DNA of 35,267 nucleotides from positions 1 to 35,267 of the forward strand of contig JAFQHE010000068.1 of assembly GCA_017398125.1 (NCBI GenBank). Reading direction: 5' to 3'. This document shows positions 29,934 through 35,267 of this stretch, piece after piece. The notes below the pieces were generated by a model. The model was not told where the DNA came from. It saw nothing but the letters and a program-made list of their open reading frames with translations, and made no database searches. The DNA comes from Bacteroidales bacterium (GTDB taxonomy: Bacteria; Bacteroidota; Bacteroidia; Bacteroidales; UBA932). Both the position numbers and the translations under genes were made by a program. Each line of letters begins with the position of its first letter. Position 1 is the first letter of the stretch.

Positions 29934-30233
29934 ATGAAATTGATTGAGAGAAATATGCAAACTATTATTGCTTTGTGCAAGATGTACAAGGTGAATAAAC
30001 TGTTTGTGTTTGGCTCAGTCCTTACTGAAAGATTCAATAAGGAGAGTGACATAGATCTGGTTGTTGATTTCAATAAAGAGGATATCACAGATTACTTTGA
30101 CAATTATTACAATCTGAAAGATTCCTTGCAGGAGGTTTTGGGGAGGGAGATAGATTTGCTTGAAGAGCAGTCTATCAGGAATCCGTATCTGAGAAAGAGT
30201 ATTGATTCTTCAAAAATGCTGATTTATGGATGA
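29934..30233 (+). CDS. mntA: MntA-type nucleotidyltransferase antitoxin
   Basis: A 99-residue minimal nucleotidyltransferase. The active-site signature G-S-X10-D-X-D is exact: Gly27-Ser28, ten residues, Asp39-Ile40-Asp41 (DIDLVVDF). A third acidic position is likely the Asp in GREIDLLEEQ. In the MntA-HepT (type VII) toxin-antitoxin systems this protein transfers AMP from ATP to a tyrosine of the HEPN toxin and so silences it. The gene overlaps hepT by eight bases. Start chosen at 29934; a second in-frame ATG at 29955 is possible but would remove only seven residues. Confidence 0.88.
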   Translation: MKLIERNMQTIIALCKMYKVNKLFVFGSVLTERFNKESDIDLVVDFNKEDITDYFDNYYNLKDSLQEVLGREIDLLEEQSIRNPYLRKSIDSSKMLIYG

Positions 30234-30561
30234 TGTGGTAAAGAAATCGTTGCATGATATTTTAACTGCAATTGAGGAAGTGGAAAGCTTTTTTGGCGAT
30301 AAACCAAAATTGTTTGAGGAGTTTTGTGGGAACATCTGCTTAAAAAGGGCCATAGAGCGCAATATTGAAATTATTGGAGAGGCAATGAGCCGCATTGTTA
30401 AGATTGATAATGATATTGCCATCACAAATTCCAGAAGAATAGTAGATGCAAGGAATTATATCATTCATGGTTATGACAGTCTTTCTCCCGATATCTTGTG
30501 GAGTATGGTCATTAACCATTTTCCTAGGTTAAGAGAAGAAGTGGAGAGTCTTTTGGATTAG
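30226..30561 (+). CDS. hepT: HepT-like HEPN-domain toxin (predicted ribonuclease)
   Basis: A 111-residue helical HEPN protein of the DUF86/HepT family. The RNase motif R-X4-H is present as Arg76-NYII-His81, followed by Gly82-Tyr83. The Tyr two residues after the His (RX4HXY) is the residue AMPylated by MntA in characterised systems. The rest shows the HEPN helices: IEEVESFF, FCGNICLKRAIERNIEIIGEAMSRI. Toxin action would be RNA cleavage in the cytoplasm, restrained by the product of the overlapping upstream gene. A palindrome follows (30615-30645). Confidence 0.9.
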   Translation: MDDVVKKSLHDILTAIEEVESFFGDKPKLFEEFCGNICLKRAIERNIEIIGEAMSRIVKIDNDIAITNSRRIVDARNYIIHGYDSLSPDILWSMVINHFPRLREEVESLLD

Positions 30562-30614
30562 TTCATTGTGCTATAATTCCCACTTTTGCGCCTTATAGCC
30601 GCCACAATAACAAT

Positions 30615-30645
30615 ATGAGGGCTGTAGTATGTACTACGCCCTCAT
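30615..30645. other. Perfect-arm palindrome after hepT
   Basis: ATGAGGGC-T-GTAGTA, two-base loop, TACTAC-GCCCTCAT: 14 pairs with one bulge. No T run follows, so it is not a textbook terminator, but it sits between convergent genes and may stop or protect transcript ends. Confidence 0.55.
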
Positions 30646-30759
30646 AATTGCAGATGTTTATATCAGGTAATGTTGCCACTGATTCTGGAAACATTACCGT
30701 TTTTGGTAATCATACCCTCTATCAGGTCCTGTTGTTGAAATATTATCTCCGGTCCTGAT

Positions 30760-30801
30760 ATTGATATATTCTCTTCGGTTATTGATATATTCTGTTCGGT
30801 T
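30760..30801 (-). repeat. 21-bp direct repeat just past the S9 stop codon
   Basis: Two adjacent 21-base copies (30760-30780 and 30781-30801; core TGATATATTCT, end TTCGGTT) with one mismatch. A looser third unit is at about 30733-30756. They begin within six bases of the stop codon of the S9 gene. Confidence 0.8.
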
Positions 30802-30806
30802 GTCGG

Positions 30807-33623
30807 TTACTCTTCTACAAGTTCATATCCTAAATCAATTCCTTTTTCTGTGGCAGGACGGCCATATTTCATCCATTTAGGCATAGGGGCACCTTTGAGG
30901 TAATGGTCAAAGAATTGTGCAAGGCGGATACTCAAGTCTTTTGCATTTTTTCTCTGCTCAAGGTTGTGCTCCTCATCATTGTATTGCAACAGCCATGCAG
31001 TTTTGCCGCAACGGCGCAATGCGGTGAAGAATTCAATGCCCTGGTACCATGGAACTGCTCCATCTTTGTCATTATGCATAATGAGTACTGGTGTTTTTAC
31101 ATTGGGAACAAAGAATATAGGGGAGTTCTCAATATAAAGGGAAAAACCGCTCCAAAGGTCTTTGCCTATACGGCTTTGTCCGTGTTCATACTGGATCTGA
31201 CGGGTAATTCCACTGCCCCAGCGGATGCCGCCGTATGCACTTGTCATATTTGCAACCGGCGCGCCGGAACCTGCGGCCTTGAATTTGTCTGTTTGGGTAA
31301 TCATATATGCAACCTGGTAACCGCCCCAACTTTGGCCCTGGATAGCCATATTCTCGCCGTCAATCCAAGGGTAGGTTTTCTCAAGCATTTCAATACCAGG
31401 CATAATTGAACGCATTGCGCTTTGGCCCGGATACCCCTCGTTGAAGTAGATGTCCGGCACAAATACCACATAACCGTTACTTACAAAATAAGGGATGTTG
31501 ATGGTTGAACTGCTTGGCGCAGGGAATCTTGGGTTGAAAAGTTTGTCGCTATACTTCTCGTAGAAGTAGACCAATACAGGGTATTTCTTTGTAGTGTCAA
31601 GATTCTCAGGCTTATAAAGCAGACCCTCACAATAGATGTCGTCTGCAGTCTGCCAGTTTACAAGTTCAACAGTACCCCAGTTATACTCCCTTTGTTGAGG
31701 GTTTATATCAGAAAGTTGTTTTTGTGTCATGAAGTTGTCATATGTTACAAAAGCATTGTTACCCTCTTCGTAATTTCCTCTTGCATAAACAAATGCTTCC
31801 TTTTTACCTTTGCCGGCTTTTGAATATGCAAAGTTTGAGAATACATAAGGGCCCTCAACCAATTTGGTTGTAACAGCCCTCTTTTTAGACAGATCCTTCA
31901 CTGCAAGACCGCTCTCTTTGGTCTTGAAGTTGAATGTGGTGAAGAAGAGAGCCTCACCTTTTTTTATAACAGCCGTAGGTCTGCCAACTGCCTGTGGCCT
32001 TTCAGGATCCTCAATAAGGCTGACCATAGAGAGGCGGGTGTTATTGTTTCGGCCATAGTTGTCGGTAAATGTTTTTGGAGACTCAATGCCGTTAGGGTCA
32101 AATATCCAGTAGTCATATTTGTCGCCAATTACAAAAGCGCTGTTGTCTTCAAACCAGATTGTCTGACCGGCAGGTGAAGCAAGATTTGGAGTATCGTGCT
32201 CCTCATCGTGGAATGCTACGCCCAAAGACTCTGTAAGGTTCTTGAATTCACCTGTAGCAATAGTGTACTGGAACCAGTGCCTTGAATTTTTGTCATAGAT
32301 TATGACCCACTTGCCGTCGGGTGATGTACTGGTTGCACCAAAACAAACCTTCTCCATAACAAGTTTTCTTGAGCCGTCATTTACATTCACAAGATAAATG
32401 TCGGTCAACCTGTTGGCATTCCATTGTGATTCAATTCTATATGGCTTGTCATTTCCAACAAGTACAAAGTCTGCCATCTGTTTGTTGTAAACAACCACAT
32501 TAGGAACATCAAGGTCTCCAAGTTGTACAAATTTGCCGTTGTCAAGGTTTATATAGGCTGTATAGGTTTTTTTAAGATCTTTTGATCTCCTTAAAAGTTG
32601 GACAGGTTGAAGAAAATCATCATGCCACGACCAGATGTCAAGTTGAGGTTGCTCAAATTCAACCAAAGTGGTATCTTTTTCACGTGGTTGTGGAGATGTG
32701 CCAAAGAAAAGTCTCTTGCCGTTTTCACTGAAACTCAAAGATGAGTTCTCGCTCACAATCCACCCTTTCTGCAGCCCCTCAATTTTATTGTCAGCAACTT
32801 TTTTTAATGCTCCAGACACGAGGTCGTAATGCCAGATGCAAATCTCCTTTTTGGCACTTTTTGATGTGTCTGTGTTGGCAAAGAAAGCCAAAGTGTTCAC
32901 TTTGCTGAACTCCGGCAATTTTATTTTTGAACCTTTAGGCCCGCTGATAATCTCTTTGCTCTCTTTGGTGGCAATGTCATAAAGCATCAAAGCCGGTTTT
33001 GCAATTGAATCTTTTTTCCCTACCTCAAGAGTGTAGGCTATAAGATTGCCCTCTTTATTGAATTTGTATGAAGATACATTTTTAATGGTATCAACGTTAC
33101 CTGTTGCAATATTTCTCAAATAGAGCTCCTTGGTAGCCTTTCCCTTTTTGGCAGCCTCCCCTTTTGGCGGGTTCATCTCAAAAGCAAAGATATTCAAGAA
33201 TTTGTCGGGACAATTATATGATTTGAAATTTGCTATTTTTTCTACATTTCCCGACAATACATCTATAATTGCCAAGGTATCTTTTGGCATATCATCCTTT
33301 TTTGCCTTTTTGATTTTTGCATCTCTTGTCTGGCTGAAAAAGGGTTTGATTGTAGCAATGACTGTTCTGCAATCGTCACTGATTTTTGCACGGGATGCCC
33401 GTGGTATTTCAAATTTTTTGCCTGTTCTGATGTTCTCAATAACGAGGGTAAGGTCACCTTCGCCAGGTGTGATGGTATACATCATGATATCTCCATTGTG
33501 TGGAACACTCAATGCTCTCAAAGTATTCCATGAATCATATACCGAGTGGTCCAGTGCAGGCTTCTGGGCATATGAGAGTGCTGCTGTTAAAATCAGCGCC
33601 AATATTAAAGACAATCTCTTCAT
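30807..33623 (-). CDS. Exported S9 family peptidase, long form (938 residues), paralogue
   Basis: Signal peptide MKRLSLILALILTAALSYA then QKPALDHSVYDSWNT, matching the start of the 964-residue gene at 22643-25537 (QKPPIDHSVYDSWKS). The two proteins align throughout; the last 176 residues are mostly identical. Catalytic triad: GQSWGGYQVAY (Ser765), HNDKDGAVP (Asp854), DEEHNLEQ (His886). The propeller is about 26 residues shorter, mainly because the charged KKKKES insert of the other copy is absent. Specificity unknown; presumably a periplasmic or secreted oligopeptidase. It stands alone, with no partner peptidase gene behind it. Confidence 0.9.
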   Translation of the reverse strand: MKRLSLILALILTAALSYAQKPALDHSVYDSWNTLRALSVPHNGDIMMYTITPGEGDLTLVIENIRTGKKFEIPRASRAKISDDCRTVIATIKPFFSQTRDAKIKKAKKDDMPKDTLAIIDVLSGNVEKIANFKSYNCPDKFLNIFAFEMNPPKGEAAKKGKATKELYLRNIATGNVDTIKNVSSYKFNKEGNLIAYTLEVGKKDSIAKPALMLYDIATKESKEIISGPKGSKIKLPEFSKVNTLAFFANTDTSKSAKKEICIWHYDLVSGALKKVADNKIEGLQKGWIVSENSSLSFSENGKRLFFGTSPQPREKDTTLVEFEQPQLDIWSWHDDFLQPVQLLRRSKDLKKTYTAYINLDNGKFVQLGDLDVPNVVVYNKQMADFVLVGNDKPYRIESQWNANRLTDIYLVNVNDGSRKLVMEKVCFGATSTSPDGKWVIIYDKNSRHWFQYTIATGEFKNLTESLGVAFHDEEHDTPNLASPAGQTIWFEDNSAFVIGDKYDYWIFDPNGIESPKTFTDNYGRNNNTRLSMVSLIEDPERPQAVGRPTAVIKKGEALFFTTFNFKTKESGLAVKDLSKKRAVTTKLVEGPYVFSNFAYSKAGKGKKEAFVYARGNYEEGNNAFVTYDNFMTQKQLSDINPQQREYNWGTVELVNWQTADDIYCEGLLYKPENLDTTKKYPVLVYFYEKYSDKLFNPRFPAPSSSTINIPYFVSNGYVVFVPDIYFNEGYPGQSAMRSIMPGIEMLEKTYPWIDGENMAIQGQSWGGYQVAYMITQTDKFKAAGSGAPVANMTSAYGGIRWGSGITRQIQYEHGQSRIGKDLWSGFSLYIENSPIFFVPNVKTPVLIMHNDKDGAVPWYQGIEFFTALRRCGKTAWLLQYNDEEHNLEQRKNAKDLSIRLAQFFDHYLKGAPMPKWMKYGRPATEKGIDLGYELVEE

Positions 33624-33755
33624 AACAGTTTATTTAAATTAAAATTTGCCATAAATAAATAACGGTTGTAAAAATACATTATACTTGTGAGTTTGCAAAT
33701 AGTAAGCATATATTCAAATCCAAGTTATTGGTTATTTTTGCACTTTCTTTTAGAA

Positions 33756-33763
33756 TATATTTG
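33756..33763 (+). promoter_or_regulatory. -7-like box just before the MATE gene
   Basis: TATATTTG only six bases before ATG 33769; it would give a nearly leaderless transcript. A second match, TATTTTTG (33733-33740), is 28 bases before the ATG and is the more comfortable candidate. Confidence 0.4.
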
Positions 33764-33768
33764 TTCAG

Positions 33769-35097
33769 ATGAAAGCACAAATAACAAATAGGGAGATTTG
33801 GTGTATAGCGTTGCCGATTATGTTGGGGAATATGGCCCAGACCATAATCAACTTTACCGACACAGCATTTTTGGGGCATCTTGGCGTGGTGGCGTTGGGC
33901 GCATCTATGCTTGCCGGACTTTTTTATTTTGTTTTCACCACGGTGGCATCAGGTTTTGCAATAGGAATACAAATCATTGTGGCACGCCGTTTTGGAGAGA
34001 GAAATTTCGGCCGTATTGGCGTAATTTTCCAGCATGGGGCACTTTTTGTATTGCTTTTGGGCTTGATTCTCTTTTCAATATTGTATTTCTTCTCTGATAC
34101 TCTTCTGCTATGGCTCATTGATTCTCCAAACATTTATGATGCCTCCATCGAATATATAAAATACCGCCGGTATGGAATTGCATTTGTCTGTTTCAACTTC
34201 CTCTACAGGGCTTTATATGTAGGAATATCCAATACAAAAGTTATTACCTACTCCACTATAATCATGGCTATTGTAAATATATTGCTGGATTATTGCCTGA
34301 TATTTGGCAATTTGGGGCTCCCTCAGATGGGAATATCTGGTGCTGCTGTAGCATCTTTTTGTGCAGAAGTATCGGCTTTCGCATTTTTTACGGTATACAG
34401 TTATGTTACAATGAGGAAAAAGGAGTTCGGGATGTTCAAAGTTCATAAGCCGGAATCTGAACTTATGGGGAGAATACTTAAAATATCCACCCCAACAATG
34501 GTGCAGAAACTCTTCTCTTTCAGTGTATGGTTCATCTTTTTTGTACTTATAGAAAAGATGGGAGAGACTGCTACCGGAATCTCATCAGTAACAAGAAGTG
34601 TCTATATGATACTCATTACACCTTGTTTTGCATTTGCAACAACAACGAATACTTTAGTAAGCAGAATCATAGGAGAGGGGGAGACCGGGCAGGTCTTCCC
34701 GACAATCAACAAAGTATTGAAAAATTGTCTGTTGTGTACAATTCCTATTGTTATGATGGTGGCAATCTTTCCTGTGCAGATTGCAGGTATCTATACCGAT
34801 GACCTCAATTTTGCCCACTTGGTTGTACCTGCAATAGTTGTGATATGTGGCGGAACAATTTTCCAATGTATAGGCAATGCCTATTTTGAGGCGGTTTCCG
34901 GTACAGGAAACACTACTGCCGCTTTGTATCTTGAAACCATTGTCCTGGTTTTTTATATATTTTTCATTATGGCGATGACTCGCCTTACAACAAGGGTGGA
35001 ACTGGTCTGGACTGCAGAAATCCTATATGGTCTAGTGCTGGGAATATTATGCTCCCTCTATATGAAATTTGCAAGTTGGCACAAGAAGAGAATTTGA
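33769..35097 (+). CDS. MATE family efflux transporter
   Basis: Inner-membrane multidrug/toxin extrusion antiporter of 442 residues with about 12 membrane segments, driven by Na+ or H+. N-terminal motifs fit the family: EIWCIALPIMLGNMAQTIINFTDTAFLGHLG, then SGFAIGIQIIVARRFGERN; the pseudo-repeat half has GETATGISSVTRSVYMI and a further A...N...G helix set. The closest style is the NorM/DinF-like branch of Bacteroidota. Substrates cannot be inferred. It is divergent from the S9 peptidase gene and is monocistronic as far as the window shows. Confidence 0.92.
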   Translation: MKAQITNREIWCIALPIMLGNMAQTIINFTDTAFLGHLGVVALGASMLAGLFYFVFTTVASGFAIGIQIIVARRFGERNFGRIGVIFQHGALFVLLLGLILFSILYFFSDTLLLWLIDSPNIYDASIEYIKYRRYGIAFVCFNFLYRALYVGISNTKVITYSTIIMAIVNILLDYCLIFGNLGLPQMGISGAAVASFCAEVSAFAFFTVYSYVTMRKKEFGMFKVHKPESELMGRILKISTPTMVQKLFSFSVWFIFFVLIEKMGETATGISSVTRSVYMILITPCFAFATTTNTLVSRIIGEGETGQVFPTINKVLKNCLLCTIPIVMMVAIFPVQIAGIYTDDLNFAHLVVPAIVVICGGTIFQCIGNAYFEAVSGTGNTTAALYLETIVLVFYIFFIMAMTRLTTRVELVWTAEILYGLVLGILCSLYMKFASWHKKRI

Positions 35098-35103
35098 TCA
35101 CTC

Positions 35104-35135
35104 TTGGTGAATGTAAATAACATTTGCTATATTTG
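35104..35135 (+). promoter_or_regulatory. Consensus promoter facing the right edge
   Basis: TTG (35104-35106), 21-base spacer, TATATTTG (35128-35135). Predicted start about 35140, followed by an AT-rich leader of about 60 bases to the possible gene at 35200. Confidence 0.6.
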
Positions 35136-35199
35136 ATGTAGTTTGATTAAGATTCTTTGAGTATCAAACCATTAAGAAGAACTTGCATGAGAATGGGCA

Positions 35200-35267
35200 A
35201 TGGATAAGAAATTGCTAACTTGTTTTGTTACACTATATTCCTCATGCTTTTCAAATAACTCTTTTCT
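35200..35267 (+). CDS. Possible start of a lipoprotein gene, cut by the window end
   Basis: ATG at 35200 opens a frame that runs to the edge: MDKKLLTCFVTLYSSCFSNN. A basic start, a hydrophobic stretch and YSSC look like a lipoprotein leader, though Tyr at -3 is not ideal. The consensus promoter 65 bases upstream supports a gene here. Only 22 codons are visible, so this is weak. Confidence 0.35.
   Translation, partial: MDKKLLTCFVTLYSSCFSNNSF

Noticed and set aside
30903-31409. Plus-strand 168-codon open frame opposite the S9 paralogue (with a sister shadow opposite the other S9 gene)
   Set aside because: The resemblance between the two shadows follows from the paralogy of the S9 genes on the other strand; no start site, leader or promoter supports them.

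Overview
The window reads as a chromosomal segment of a Bacteroidales bacterium (phylum Bacteroidota). Reasons: several promoters match the Bacteroidota pattern TTG/TTTG-N19-22-TAnnTTTG; most genes lack Shine-Dalgarno sites; there are many signal peptides and lipoproteins; and the protein set (BACON-type lipoprotein, DPP5-like and 940-960 residue S9 peptidases, Bacteroidota-type MutL and rhomboid) fits. I see no plasmid, prophage module, CRISPR array or insertion sequence.

Layout. 1-2.2 kb: end of a DUF1846 protein, rsmE, and a secreted PIG-L deacetylase. 2.3-4.5 kb: a large modular surface lipoprotein on the minus strand. 4.6-5.3 kb: tRNA-Gln(CTG) and tRNA-Met(CAT) with their own promoter and terminator, then ispF. 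5.4-10.1 kb: a plus-strand run of small membrane protein, mutL, rhomboid protease, EEP-family phosphatase/nuclease and a YrdC/Sua5 protein. 10.2-13.7 kb: MalY-type aminotransferase, beta-barrel protein, an unrecognised helical protein, a NifX-like protein and a small phage-family-like protein. 13.7-15.6 kb: ssb then cysS on the minus strand, separated by a triplicated 19-bp repeat that carries the ssb stop codon and the cysS -33 box. 15.8-19.1 kb: zinc-ribbon protein, coiled-coil lipoprotein and M3 peptidase. 19.4-25.5 kb: FKBP isomerase, a tiny PLDc_N-type membrane protein, and two S9 peptidases in tandem. 25.6-27.4 kb: a NifU-like scaffold gene followed by a GGGtGRT-protein gene. 27.4-30.6 kb: an AT-rich accessory stretch with two inverted copies of an interspersed repeat, a structured-RNA candidate, two small lipoproteins with near-identical leader peptides, a coding remnant, and a MntA/HepT toxin-antitoxin pair. 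30.8-33.6 kb: a second long S9 peptidase, clearly a paralogue of the 22.6-25.5 kb one. 33.8-35.1 kb: MATE transporter. At the right edge a consensus promoter precedes the start of a possible lipoprotein gene.

How it fits together. Three S9 peptidases plus an M3 peptidase, all with export signals, suggest an organism that lives partly on peptides. The rest is mostly housekeeping (rRNA and tRNA modification, isoprenoid synthesis, mismatch repair, tRNA charging). The best candidate for an undescribed system is the two-gene NifU-like/GGGtGRT operon. It has a clear -7 box, an unusually good ribosome site at its internal junction, a strong UNCG-loop terminator and the codon choice of a highly expressed gene, but no known role. 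All calls were made by reading the sequence; no database search was run.
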